NCBI GenBank assembly: GCA_023150555.1
Contig: JAKLKQ010000016.1
Coordinates: 50,507-114,506, forward strand
Length of the DNA stretch: 64,000 nt
Origin: Planctomycetota bacterium
Lineage (GTDB): Bacteria > Planctomycetota > SZUA-567 > H5-PLA8
Direction: 5' to 3'
In this document: one piece after another, positions 23,870-33,029 of the stretch
Numbering within the stretch: position 1 is the first letter of the stretch
How the letters are laid out: each line of letters opens with the position of its first letter
Notes under the pieces: model-generated
What the model saw: the letters and a program-made list of their open reading frames with translations, nothing else
The model's database searches: none
What the model was told of the DNA's origin: nothing
Translations under genes and position numbers: made by a program

Positions 23870-25738
23870 TTACGCCGTGGCCGTGCCTTTGCCTTCGGCG
23901 GCGGGGCGTTCCGTCTGCGCGCGCGCCGGCGACGCGGCGGATAGCGGCGAGCGCTCCAGGAACATCTCCGCGAGCATCAGCAGCAGGGCCAGCGCGGCCA
24001 GCCACGGCGCGAGGTCCCATTGCTTCGGCGCGGACGCCGCCGGCAGCGAGACCGCATTCAGCCGCGCGGAGTCCTTCGCGCCCGTCGGCAGCGCGGAGGC
24101 CACGGCGTCGAGCACGCCTTCGCCGTCCGCCAGCGAGGGCGTCCAGTCGAGCGGCAGCGCTTTTCCAGCGGCGCGTTCCAGCGCGGCGGCGGACGTTACA
24201 GCGTAGGGTTCGCGCGTGCCGGCGGCCTCGAGCAGCATCCGCACCAGCAGCGCGGCCAGCGGCGGGCCTTCGAGCAGCCGCTCGCGCGGGCCGCTGCCCG
24301 GTACGAAAGCCAGCACAAAGGCCGGGCGCCCGTCGCGCAGCGCGAAGCGCGCTGCCAGCGGGTGGCCTTCGGCGTCGCGCCACAGCGCCTTCAGGTCGCC
24401 GGCGGCCTTCAGCACGCGCGCTTCCTCGATCAGCACGTCCAGCCCGTCGGCGCTCGCGGGCATCCCTGCTGTCAGCGCGTCGGCTTCGGCGGGATGCGCC
24501 CGCGGTCGTTTCAGCGTTCCTTCCTCGACCTCGAACGCGCCGAAGCCCGCTTGCGGCGCGACGAACAGCGCCGCGCGAGCGCCCTCCGGAACCTCATCGG
24601 GCACGCCGTCGGCGTAGACCTCCAGGTCGGCGGTACCCGCTTCGTCCAGCGCCAGCCGTTTCGCGTGAAGCGCCTTCGCGAAGAGATCCTCCAGGTGCGG
24701 CAGCGTGCCGTGCACGCGCACGCGCGGCGGCGAAATCTCGCGCGGGCGCGCGGTGACCGCGTCGTCCTCGGGCAGCGCGTCATTGTCCGTGCCCGTATCG
24801 GCGCGCCACGATAGTCTCAGCGCGGGCAGCGGCGCTTCGAGGCGGAAGGCGGCGCCGGCCGCGGCGCCGGCGGCGAGTTTCAGCGCGCGTGCGTCCTTTT
24901 CCTCGAGCGTTCCTTCGGGGCCCTGCACTTCCAGGACCACGCGCCCCGAGACCTCCGCCGGCCCGAAGTTGCGCGCCTGTACCAGGATCTCGGCGGGGGC
25001 GCTTTCCTTACCGTTCGCGTCGGGGAGCACGGCCGAACCGAACGCCGCGAGCGCCACGTTCGCGCGGGGCGCGTCGGAGGTCACGCACTGCCAGGCTGCG
25101 CCCCCTGCGGCTTCGGGCGCCGGCCGTGCGCTGACGGCAAGCACCGACGCGCGCGCGTCGCTGCCGGGATCGAAGGCGCGCGCCGTGTCGAGCGCGAAGA
25201 GCCAGGCCGCTTCGGCATCGGGGCCGCTGAGCGCAGGGAGAAGCCTCTCGAGTTCTGCGCGGGCCTGCGCCGGGGATGCGCCTTCGCCCAGCACGCGCGG
25301 CGCGGGGCTGCTGGCGACGAGTTTCACGCGGTCGTTGGCGCCGAGTTGGTCCAGGAAGGCGTTCGCGGCGTCGCGGCAAGCCTCCCAAGCGCGCGAGGCG
25401 TGCGGGGCGCCTCCTTTAATAGTATGCGCGCGGGCGCGGGACGAAGGGCCGTTGTCGAGCAGCAGGACGACGTGGCGGCCGGGCGCCGCGCCCACCGTCA
25501 GCGCGGGGCCGGCGATGGCCGCAGCCAGGCACAGCAGCGCCGCGCATTGCAGGGCGAAGGCGCGGTCGAAGACGATGCGGCGCTTGCGGGGGGCGTGTTC
25601 CTTGGCGGCGACGCGGCGCCAGAGCATCAGGCTGCCGGCGAGGACCTCGCGGCGGCGCGAGCGGTACAGCTGCAGCAGCACCAGCACCGCGACGGCGGCG
25701 GGGAAGAGCCACAGGGCATGGGGTGCGGCGAGGTTCAT
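23870..25738 (-). CDS. BatA/VWA-like membrane protein (aerotolerance-type)
   Basis: A 622-aa membrane protein. The N-terminus NLAAPHALWLFPAAVAVLVL with LYRSRRREVLAGSLMLWRR is the BatA/aerotolerance N-terminal module. A second helix (FALQCAALLCLAAAIAGPAL) is followed by a VWA-like domain starting RHVVLLLDNGPSS. The metal site is degenerate: DNGPSS instead of DxSxS. A periplasmic Ala-rich part and a last helix (WLAALALLLMLAEMFLERS) follow. Such proteins usually sit in moxR-bat operons; here the gene stands alone and divergent from an ECF sigma gene. The start at 25738 gives the correct module; the upstream open sequence has no homology. Confidence 0.78.
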   Translation of the reverse strand: MNLAAPHALWLFPAAVAVLVLLQLYRSRRREVLAGSLMLWRRVAAKEHAPRKRRIVFDRAFALQCAALLCLAAAIAGPALTVGAAPGRHVVLLLDNGPSSRARAHTIKGGAPHASRAWEACRDAANAFLDQLGANDRVKLVASSPAPRVLGEGASPAQARAELERLLPALSGPDAEAAWLFALDTARAFDPGSDARASVLAVSARPAPEAAGGAAWQCVTSDAPRANVALAAFGSAVLPDANGKESAPAEILVQARNFGPAEVSGRVVLEVQGPEGTLEEKDARALKLAAGAAAGAAFRLEAPLPALRLSWRADTGTDNDALPEDDAVTARPREISPPRVRVHGTLPHLEDLFAKALHAKRLALDEAGTADLEVYADGVPDEVPEGARAALFVAPQAGFGAFEVEEGTLKRPRAHPAEADALTAGMPASADGLDVLIEEARVLKAAGDLKALWRDAEGHPLAARFALRDGRPAFVLAFVPGSGPRERLLEGPPLAALLVRMLLEAAGTREPYAVTSAAALERAAGKALPLDWTPSLADGEGVLDAVASALPTGAKDSARLNAVSLPAASAPKQWDLAPWLAALALLLMLAEMFLERSPLSAASPARAQTERPAAEGKGTATA

Positions 25739-25951
25739 GGTCGTTCGGTGCGTTCCTTGCCTGAGACGCGAGGATACTCGATTTCGCAACCCTGGTCGCA
25801 GCCGTATCAACGCGCCGGATCGGCTGTAAGTTCATGGCAAGCAACGAGTAAGACGCGAGTCCCAGGCCGCACAAGTGCACTATTTTTCCGAGGGATTTGT
25901 GAAAAAATCGGCCGGTCAGGAGGGACTTTACCTGCAGGAGGCGATACCCGC

Positions 25952-26551
25952 ATGGCCCTGACGACCTCGGCGAACCAGATCATGTCCGGCGCGGAAAAGG
26001 ACGCACGTGGCCCGGGCGCGATCCCCGAGCAATACTGGACGCTGGTCGAGGAGTACCGCGGGGTGCTCGTCAACCAGGCCTACGCGATCCTGGGCAACGC
26101 CGAGGACGCCGAAGACACCGCGCAGGAGACCTTCTGTGAGGCCGTGCGCCATCCCGCGAAACTCGCGCAGGCTCGTTCGCTGGGCGCATGGCTGCGGTCG
26201 ATCAACAAGGCCCACGCGCTGAACCGCTTGCGCGAACGCAAAGGCGCCGCCGGCCGCGAGGCCAAAAAGCGCGAGGAGCGCGCCAAGCGCAACTTCACCA
26301 CCGGCGGCATGAGCCTGGTCGAGATGCGCGAAGCCCTCGCGCAGGCCATCGACGCGCTGCCCAAGCGCCAGCGCGAGGTGATGGTGCTGCGCTACTGGGA
26401 AGGCTGTTCGTTCGAGGACATCGCCGCGCGCCTGAAGCTGCCGCTGACCGGCGTCTGGCGCCTGCACCTGGATGCCTCGATGCACCTGCACCGCAAGATC
26501 GGCGTGCTGCTGAATCCCGAGCACGCGCAGCGGGGAAAGGACCAAGCGTGA
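25952..26551 (+). CDS. ECF sigma factor
   Basis: A 199-aa sigma factor. Region 2 is VEEYRGVLVNQAYAILGNAE with DAEDTAQETFCEAVRHPAKL. A very basic linker follows (ERKGAAGREAKKREERAKR). Region 4 is LPKRQREVMVLRYWEGCSFE, then IAARLKLPLTGVWRLHLDAS. CAGGAGG precedes the ATG at 25952. The stop overlaps the GTG start of the next gene by four bases (GTGA), so sigma and anti-sigma are translationally coupled. The 213 bases upstream are shared with the divergent BatA-like gene. Confidence 0.9.
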   Translation: MALTTSANQIMSGAEKDARGPGAIPEQYWTLVEEYRGVLVNQAYAILGNAEDAEDTAQETFCEAVRHPAKLAQARSLGAWLRSINKAHALNRLRERKGAAGREAKKREERAKRNFTTGGMSLVEMREALAQAIDALPKRQREVMVLRYWEGCSFEDIAARLKLPLTGVWRLHLDASMHLHRKIGVLLNPEHAQRGKDQA

Positions 26552-28374
26552 ACGCCCTCCAGAACTGCGCCCAGGCCGCCGAGCGCCTGACGCCCTACGC
26601 CGAAGGCGCGCTGCCGCCGGACGAACGCGCCGCCGTCGAAGCGCACCTGCGCGAATGCCTGGAATGCCGCGCGGCCTTCGAACGATTGTCCGAAGTCCGC
26701 AGCTGCCTGGCCGGCGCGCTGGGCAAGGGGCTCTTCAGCCGCGACTTCAACGAAACCACCGGCCGGCGCCTGGCGGCCGTGCGCCCCGAGGAACTCCGCG
26801 ACGTCGAAGACGACGAAGCGCTTTTGGCGCCCGCGCCGGGCTTCCTCGACCGGCTGCAGCAGTCGATGGGCGGCGCGCCGTGGTGGATCCTCAGCGGCGC
26901 CTTCCACGCGCTCCTGGTATTGCTCGTCTTCCTGATCGGCATGGTCGTGATGCAGGCGAAGTCGCAGGACCTCGTCATCGTCACCAACCTGGAAAAGCAG
27001 GAGAAGCCGCCGGAGCCGGAGAAGAAACTCGAACGCGAGATCCTCGAGAAGCCCGTGCCGGTCGTGCAGGAGACGAACGTCGTCAGCGACCAGACGCCGA
27101 TCGTCACGCACGAGGTCGTCGAGTTCGCCGAGCAGGCCGAGACCGAGAACGAGAGCGACGCGCACGACACGCGCGGCGAGGACGGCCTCAGCGACGTCTG
27201 GCTGGGCGGCCATGGCACCGTCGGCAGCATCGGCGTGGGCGGCGGCGGCAGGGCGGGGGCCTTCGGGCGGCCCGGCGGCGCCGGCGGCAGGCTGAAGCGC
27301 GCGATCAAGGGCGGCGGCGGGCAGGCCACCGAGAGCGCCGTGGACAAGGCGCTGGAGTGGCTCGCGCGGCACCAGGAAGACGACGGCCACTGGGACACGA
27401 AGAAACACGAAGCGACGCTGTCCGCCGACTGCGCGGCGACGGGCCTGGCGCTGCTGGCGTTCCTCGGCGCGGGCCACACCGAGAAGGTGGGCAAGTACAA
27501 GACGACCGTGCGCAAGGCCGTCGCGTGGCTGGTCTCGAAGCAGGAGAAGGACGGCGCGATCGGGCGCCAGCACGACGGCGCCGAAGGCTACGGGCATCCG
27601 GGCTTCGCGTACCACCACGCCGCGTGCGGGCTGGCGCTGGCCGAGGCCGCCGCGATGGCCAAGGTGCCGGCCACCGTCGAGGCCGCGCAGAAGGCCGTGA
27701 CGTACAGCACCGAAGTCCACCAGAACGACGGCGACGGGCCCTCGGAGAAGAAGGCCTGGCGCTACATCCACAACAGCGACTCGGGCACCGGCGCCTTCGC
27801 CGACATCTCCGTCACCGGCTGGTACGTGATGCAGCTCAAGAGCGCCAAGGTCGCGGGGCTGCAGGTGAATCCCGCCAGCTTCGAGGGCGCAATGCGCTTC
27901 ATCGAGTCCGTGGAGAGCGGCAAGGCCTTCGACGGCTACGAAGGCGGGCGTTTCGGCTACACCGGCAAGACCGACATCGGCGGCAACACCACCGCCATCG
28001 GCATCCTCTCCAGCCTCTTCCTGGGCAAGAAGGCCGAAGACATGCAGGGCGGCGGCGAGTACCTGCTCAAGAACCCGCCGAAGTGGGACGCCGGGCTGGG
28101 CAAGGGCGGCATGAACCCCAACGCCTCGTATCCCATCTACTACACCTACTACGGGACGCTCTCGATGTTCCAGATGGGCGGGCACTACTGGAAGGAGTGG
28201 AACGAGGCCCTGAAGGCGATGCTCCTGCCCACGCAGCGCAAGGACGGCGACTTCGACGGCTCGTGGGATCCCCTGGGCGGCGACGACGACAAACTCGCCG
28301 GCCGCGTCTACATGACCGCCATGAGCGCGCTGTGCCTGGAAGTCTACTACCGCTACCTGCCGCTGTACCGCTAG
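26548..28374 (+). CDS. Zinc-finger anti-sigma fused to a squalene-cyclase-like repeat domain (608 aa)
   Basis: Residues 1-45 form an anti-sigma zinc finger, H33-x3-C37-x2-C40 in EAHLRECLECR. A membrane helix at about 112-137 (PWWILSGAFHALLVLLVFLI) is followed by an acidic, Pro/Glu-rich periplasmic linker and a Gly-rich hinge. The last 350 residues are an alpha-toroid of the prenyltransferase/squalene oxidase type: AVDKALEWLARHQEDDGHWD, ATGLALLAFLGAGH, KAVAWLVSKQEKDGAIG and TAMSALCLEVYYRYLPLY. The cyclase DxDD motif is not evident, so a sensor or binding role is more likely than catalysis. The TAG stop forms the left end of the mobile element that follows. Confidence 0.83.
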   Translation: MNALQNCAQAAERLTPYAEGALPPDERAAVEAHLRECLECRAAFERLSEVRSCLAGALGKGLFSRDFNETTGRRLAAVRPEELRDVEDDEALLAPAPGFLDRLQQSMGGAPWWILSGAFHALLVLLVFLIGMVVMQAKSQDLVIVTNLEKQEKPPEPEKKLEREILEKPVPVVQETNVVSDQTPIVTHEVVEFAEQAETENESDAHDTRGEDGLSDVWLGGHGTVGSIGVGGGGRAGAFGRPGGAGGRLKRAIKGGGGQATESAVDKALEWLARHQEDDGHWDTKKHEATLSADCAATGLALLAFLGAGHTEKVGKYKTTVRKAVAWLVSKQEKDGAIGRQHDGAEGYGHPGFAYHHAACGLALAEAAAMAKVPATVEAAQKAVTYSTEVHQNDGDGPSEKKAWRYIHNSDSGTGAFADISVTGWYVMQLKSAKVAGLQVNPASFEGAMRFIESVESGKAFDGYEGGRFGYTGKTDIGGNTTAIGILSSLFLGKKAEDMQGGGEYLLKNPPKWDAGLGKGGMNPNASYPIYYTYYGTLSMFQMGGHYWKEWNEALKAMLLPTQRKDGDFDGSWDPLGGDDDKLAGRVYMTAMSALCLEVYYRYLPLYR

Positions 28375-28649
28375 CAGCCCGTTGAAAAAGGGCCCGGCCG
28401 CGCAGCCTTGGATTGTGATTCGGACCAAGGCGCGCGGAGTCGAGGCGTACCGAGAAGGTACGCCGCCGCGAAGCGCAACGCAGGGCCGGATCGCAAGACA
28501 AGGCTGCCCAGTGGGTTGCGGGTCTTTTCGTCCTGAACTTCCTTCCGCTACGCTTGCCGTAGTTTCCAGCTACGGCTCCGCTTCGCGGGCCTCGTTCAGT
28601 TCGAAAATCCCTCGCAACGCGGCCTGGCCACTTTTTCAACGGGCTGCTA
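28372..28649. mobile_element. MITE-like element with perfect 19-bp terminal inverted repeats
   Basis: The left end TAGCAGCCCGTTGAAAAAG (28372-28390) and right end CTTTTTCAACGGGCTGCTA (28631-28649) are perfect reverse complements. Homology extends inward to about 32 bp with one indel. TA is the outermost dinucleotide at both ends, as expected for IS630/mariner-type targets. The 278 bases hold no gene but contain internal hairpins (GGCGTACC/GGTACGCC at 28444-28464; GCCGTAG/CTACGGC at 28556-28576). The first TAG is the stop codon of the upstream gene. Related ends lie at 42413-42441 and, more weakly, at 60669. Confidence 0.78.
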
Positions 28650-28659
28650 ATCGAATACG

Positions 28660-30260
28660 CTAAGCGTAAGGGTGCCCCGGCGGTTCTGGCGGCACTTCCG
28701 ACAGCGCCGGCGCGGGCGGCGCCGGCTTCGGATACTGATTCGAGAGCGCTTCCAGGAAAACCGCCAACAGGCGCAACTCGTCGGCCAGGAAGCCCAGCCA
28801 TACCGTCGCATACGCCAGGCCCAACATCACCAGCAGCAGCAGAAACCATTCGCTCCCCCGCAACTCCGGAAGAAAACAGAGGATCACCAGCGCCGCGAGG
28901 CCCAGGACGGCCCACTTCAGTAGGCGGGCCGGCGAGGTCTCGGCGGCGCGTATGGCCTGGGATTCCGTGCGTGCGTCGAGGCACCCGTCCGCCAGCGCGC
29001 GCGCCCGGTGCACGCCGGCGAAGAGCATCGCGAACCAGAATGCCGCGAGGCTCGCCGTCGCTGCTATGGACATGGGTCCGAAAAATTCCTCGTCGAAGCG
29101 AACGCGCGAGCGCCAGCGCATCGAGAGGTAGAATACGGTCACGAGCAGCAGGAAGCCCCAGGCGGCGGAGAAGAACAGGAAGAGGCGGCTGATGGCGGGC
29201 GAGGGGTCCACGCCGCCGGTCCGAGACGGCCCGCGGATCCCCGCCTGACTCAGCGCGCGGTTCCAGGCGCCCAGGGTCTGTGCGCCCGCGCGCGTCACAA
29301 ACGCGAGGCTCAGCAGCCCGCCGGGGTAGGCCAGGCATCCGGCAAGCCACAGGCTGAAGCTCTGCCTGTTAACGTGGTAACTCATGTCCGCAAGGATGGC
29401 CAGCAGGGTGATCACGGCCGTGCCGGTGGCGGTGAGCATGACGATCCAAGCGGCCCCGTAGTGGCCGGGCGGATGCGAGCGGTAGCGGTTGGGCGCGGCC
29501 TCCAGGTGTTCGGCCAGCGAGTTCGCGGTGAACTCCATGCGCCAAAGGAAGCGCCGGACCTCGCCCAGCGCCAGGCCCACCAGCGCCAGCACCGTGCCGA
29601 GAACCAGCATCGGGAAGATGATCCCCGTCCAGTACCAAGAATTGTCCGACTCCCGGTCGCCAGCAACGATGATCGGCAGGATCGCCAGCAGCCCGCCGCC
29701 CGCCGTCAGCGGCAGGATGTACGGCAGGCTCGAGCCCGGCGTCTGCGGCATGCCTTCGGAGAGCGCGCCGCGCCGCCAGGCGAGATGAACCGCCGCCGCG
29801 TCGATGGGCGCCAGGTTTCGCAGCAGCATCAGCAAGCTCAACCCCAGGCACGGCAGCCCGGCCGTCACGGCAGCCATCACCAGGAGTTCCCTGCCGCTGG
29901 CGTAACTCCGGGAGAGTTCCTCCACCAGGATGTAGCCGGTCACCGCGGCCAACAGCACCGAGGCCAGCAGGAAGACGAAGCCCAGCACCACGACCAGCCC
30001 GTAACTCCCCGCCGCCGGCTTGCGGCTGGGCACGGAACTCGCTTCGGCGTGCGCGGGCCCAGGCGGCGCGGCGGGCGTGCGCGCTTCGGGCATGGTTTTA
30101 GAGGACGCGGAAGATCCAGATGGCGCGCCAGGTATCGCGGGGGCGGCCGGCGCGGCTAACGCAAAGCGTTTTCCGCAGTTCAGGCAGCGGTGTGCCCGTC
30201 CGGCCCGGCCTGGGCGTTGCGCAGCATCGTCCCGCAGGACGGGCATTCGATATCGGCCAT
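28660..30260 (-). CDS. Polytopic membrane protein with split N-terminal zinc ribbon (apparent frameshift)
   Basis: The body has about ten membrane helices (YGLVVVLGFVFLLASVLLAA, LPYILPLTAGGGLLAILPII, WTGIIFPMLVLGTVLALVGL, and others) and no recognised family. The N-terminus should be a zinc ribbon. MADIECPSCGTMLRNAQAGP is encoded from an ATG at 30260, but this frame stops at 30180. The partner half HRCLNCGKRFALA lies in the frame that continues through the whole protein. Joining CPSC to CLNC needs a -1 shift near 30190. Either a base has been lost (mutation or sequence error), or translation starts downstream, for instance at 30246. No slippery sequence is seen. Fusion of a zinc ribbon to membrane helices is common in Planctomycetes. 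Confidence 0.65.
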
Positions 30261-30542
30261 CGTGCCGGAAGGTATAACCCGCACGCGGGCGCCTGGGTAG
30301 GGGGTGGCCATCCCGCAAGGCCGCGGAGGCCGGCGTTCCGCATTGCGCAACATCTTGCGGCGGCGGGAGTTTTGTATTTTTAAGATTTGCGAAGGAAGTC
30401 CGGGCATTCCGGACCGGAACGTCGAATATCGGGTGGCGGAATCGGTGCGCCTGGGTAACCTTGGTATCGTCGCCGCGTAAAGGCCGGCGATTCCGGAACC
30501 TGCCCTCAACGATGCAAGCCAGCCGCTCGAAGGAGACTCGGG

Positions 30543-31838
30543 GTGAAGATCCTCAACGACAAGCTCGCGAAAGTCCTCGCCGCCAAACGCGACGAGCTAA
30601 AGGCGATCGGCAAGGAACACGGCGACAAGGTCGTCGGACAGATCGCCGTCGAGCAGGTCCTGGGCGGCGCGCGCGGCATGGTCGCGCTCGTCTGCGACAC
30701 CTCCACCGTCCCCGCCGACAAGGGCCTGCACATCCGCGGCATTCCCATCGGCGAGCTGGCCGAGCGCCTGCCCGAGGAGATCTACTACCTGCTGCTGACC
30801 GGCGAGTTGCCCGACGCCGCGGCGGTGAAGGAGATCAACGCCGAGTTCGCCCAGCGCAACAAGGTCCCGTCCTACGTCTTCGACGTGCTCGACGCGATGC
30901 CCGCCGACAGCCACCCCATGGCCATGCTGAACACCGCGGTTCTGGTGATGCAGCGCGAGTCCGTCTTCGCCAAGCGCTACGAAAGCGGCATGCCCAAGGA
31001 CGAATACTGGCAGGCGGCGCTCGAGGACGGCCTGAACCTGCTTGCGCGGCTGCCCGGCATCGCCGCGGCCATCTATCGCAAGCGCTTCAAGAAGGGCCCG
31101 CGCATCGAATCCAACCCCAAGCTCGACTGGGGCGCCAACTACGCGCACATGCTCGGCATCGACGACCCCAAGGGCGAGTTCAAGCAGCTGATGCGCCTGT
31201 ACTTGGTGCTCCACTGCGACCACGGTGCCGGCAACGTCAGCGCCTGCACCGCCAGCACCGTCGGCTCGGCGCTCAGCGACCTGTACTACTCGCTCTCCGC
31301 GGGCCTGAACGGCTTGGCCGGCCCGCTGCACGGCCTGGCCAACCAGGAATGCCTGAAGTGGGTGACGGAGACGATGGAGAAGTTCGGCGGCGTGCCCAGC
31401 GTCGCGCAGATCACGAAGTACGCCGAAGAGACCATCGCGGCCAAGCGCGTCGTGCCCGGCTACGGCCACGCGGTGCTGCGCGTCGAGGACCCGCGCTTCA
31501 CGGCCTTCGTGAAGTTCGGCAAGGCGCACTTCCCCGAAGACCCGGTCTTCAAGACGGTGCAGAACGTCTACCAGGCGGTGCCCGCCGTGCTGAAGCAGCA
31601 TCCCAAGATCAAGAACCCGTGGCCCAACGTCGACGCCGCCAGCGGCTCGCTGCTGTGCCACTACGGCCTGACCGAGGCCGACTACTACACGGTGCTCTTC
31701 AGCGTCAGCCGCGCCCTGGGCATCACCGCGCAGGCCGTGCTGGCCCGCGGCATGGGCCTGCCCATCTTCAGGCCCAGCGACACCACCACCAAGAAGCTGC
31801 GCGAGGCCGCGGAAAAGTCCACGACCAAGGCCGGCTAA
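30543..31838 (+). CDS. gltA: Citrate synthase (mitochondrial-type)
   Basis: This 431-aa enzyme condenses oxaloacetate and acetyl-CoA to citrate at the entry of the TCA cycle. The catalytic residues are present: H263 in AGPLHGLANQE, H309 in VPGYGHAVLR and D364 in NVDAASG. The N-terminal helix (KLAKVLAAKRDELKAIGKEH) and the sequence RGIPIGELAERLP resemble the eukaryotic/mitochondrial branch rather than the short hexameric bacterial type. The start is GTG at 30543, with GAAGGAGACTC upstream. rsmA follows after 20 bases on the same strand. Identification is secure. Confidence 0.95.
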   Translation: MKILNDKLAKVLAAKRDELKAIGKEHGDKVVGQIAVEQVLGGARGMVALVCDTSTVPADKGLHIRGIPIGELAERLPEEIYYLLLTGELPDAAAVKEINAEFAQRNKVPSYVFDVLDAMPADSHPMAMLNTAVLVMQRESVFAKRYESGMPKDEYWQAALEDGLNLLARLPGIAAAIYRKRFKKGPRIESNPKLDWGANYAHMLGIDDPKGEFKQLMRLYLVLHCDHGAGNVSACTASTVGSALSDLYYSLSAGLNGLAGPLHGLANQECLKWVTETMEKFGGVPSVAQITKYAEETIAAKRVVPGYGHAVLRVEDPRFTAFVKFGKAHFPEDPVFKTVQNVYQAVPAVLKQHPKIKNPWPNVDAASGSLLCHYGLTEADYYTVLFSVSRALGITAQAVLARGMGLPIFRPSDTTTKKLREAAEKSTTKAG

Positions 31839-31858
31839 CTTCGGACCCCGGACGCCGC

Positions 31859-32752
31859 GTGACCGCGCGCCTCCCGCAACTCAAGCAGCTCCTCGAAGCC
31901 CACGGCCTGCGTCCGCGCAAGCGCCTGGGCCAGAACTTCCTCGTCGATCCGAACTTCGCTCGCGCCGTCGCCGCCGCCGCCGCACCGGGCGAAGGCACGC
32001 TGGTGCTGGAGGTCGGACCCGGCGCCGGCGCGCTGACCGAAGCGCTGCTCACCGCCGACCCCGACGCGCGGGTGCTCGCCGTGGAACTGGACGGGGGCCT
32101 CGCGCGGCTGCTGCGGCAGGAGTTCGCCACCGCGATCGAGACCGGGGCGTTGACGCTGATCGAAGGCGACGCGCTCGACGGCAAGCACGCGCTGAATCCC
32201 GAATTCGTCGCTGCCGCATTGCGTATCTCGCGCGAGGAACGCCGCCCGCGCCGCGTGCTCTGCGCGAATCTGCCTTACAACGCCGCCACGCCGCTCTTGG
32301 CCAACCTCGCGCTGCCGCTGCCGGCCTCCGCCGGCGCGCCCGTGGAGGAACGCCTGGTCGAGAAGGCCATCGCGACCGTGCAGTTGGAACTCGCCGAACG
32401 CCTGCTCGGCGCGCCCGGCGGCGCCGACTACGGGCCGCTCGCGGCGCTCTTGGCGCTGCGCGCGCGCGGCCGCATCCTGCGCAAGGTCGGGCCCGAGGTC
32501 TTCTGGCCGCGCCCGCAGGTCCACAGCGCGGTGGTGGAACTCGAGTATCTGCCGTGGGCGTCGTCGCGCCTGCACGTGGACCGCGCGCTGGCATTTCAGG
32601 CCTTCGTGCAGCGGCTCTTTCAGCAGCGCCGCAAGACGCTGCACGCGATCCTGAAGCACGCGCTGCCCGCCGCCGACCCGCGCGCGCCGAAGCGCGCCGA
32701 GGACATGACGCCCGGCGAGTTGCTCGCGCTGTTCGAGTCGCAGGCGGGGTAG
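31859..32752 (+). CDS. rsmA: 16S rRNA dimethyladenosine transferase RsmA (KsgA)
   Basis: RsmA dimethylates two adjacent adenosines in helix 45 of 16S rRNA. The 297-aa protein shows LGQNFLVDPN near residue 22, the SAM motif LEVGPGAGALTEAL, the acidic loop AVELD, the catalytic NLPYNAATPL (N-x-P-Y) and the C-terminal FWPRPQVHSAVVEL. All are diagnostic of the KsgA/Dim1 family. A loop between VEGDAL and NLPYN is longer than usual. The start is GTG at 31859, twenty bases after the citrate synthase stop, so the two may share a transcript. Initiation at GTG with a weak ribosome site suggests modest expression. Confidence 0.94.
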   Translation: MTARLPQLKQLLEAHGLRPRKRLGQNFLVDPNFARAVAAAAAPGEGTLVLEVGPGAGALTEALLTADPDARVLAVELDGGLARLLRQEFATAIETGALTLIEGDALDGKHALNPEFVAAALRISREERRPRRVLCANLPYNAATPLLANLALPLPASAGAPVEERLVEKAIATVQLELAERLLGAPGGADYGPLAALLALRARGRILRKVGPEVFWPRPQVHSAVVELEYLPWASSRLHVDRALAFQAFVQRLFQQRRKTLHAILKHALPAADPRAPKRAEDMTPGELLALFESQAG

Positions 32753-32756
32753 GTAT

Positions 32757-32789
32757 TCAGCTATCAGCTTGCTGACCGCTGATAGCTGA
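32757..32789 (+). terminator. 12-bp inverted repeat followed by a T-rich tract after rsmA
   Basis: The perfect arms at 32757-32768 and 32778-32789 with a 9-base loop are followed by GGCCGTTTTCC and further T-runs. It may terminate rsmA, but the T-tract is interrupted, so this is tentative. Confidence 0.45.
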
Positions 32790-33029
32790 TGGCCGTTTTC
32801 CTTTCGCTGTTTTTCCGTTTTTGTTTGCCGTTTTCTCACACCTTTCCACTCGCCCCTCGCCCCTGTCGTTCACGTAAACCCTATTTGCACGCCGCGCAGC
32901 ACCTCGCGCAAAGACGTCGTAAGTCCAATGATTCCGTTGCGGAATCGCCGCTGCACCTTGTTTGAATCGGGTAAGAATCGATACAAATCGCCATGTGCAC
33001 TCCAGCACGTCGAGCAGCACGACGTGATT

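Noticed and set aside
23870..25738. Functional VWA metal site in the BatA-like protein
   Set aside because: The DxSxS motif reads DNGPSS and other MIDAS residues are not evident, so metal-dependent binding is not claimed.
26188..26547. Upstream extension of the anti-sigma gene into the sigma gene
   Set aside because: The GTG at 26548 overlaps the sigma stop and directly precedes the zinc finger; the extension is a shadow of the sigma region 4 coding sequence.
28372..28649. CRISPR array or structured RNA in the repeat-rich intergenic gap
   Set aside because: There is only one pair of inverted ends and no direct repeats with spacers. The features fit a small mobile element better.
30461..31858. 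Extension of the rsmA frame upstream through the citrate synthase gene
   Set aside because: Low-complexity basic translation with no homology; rsmA begins at the GTG at 31859, just before its conserved N-terminus.
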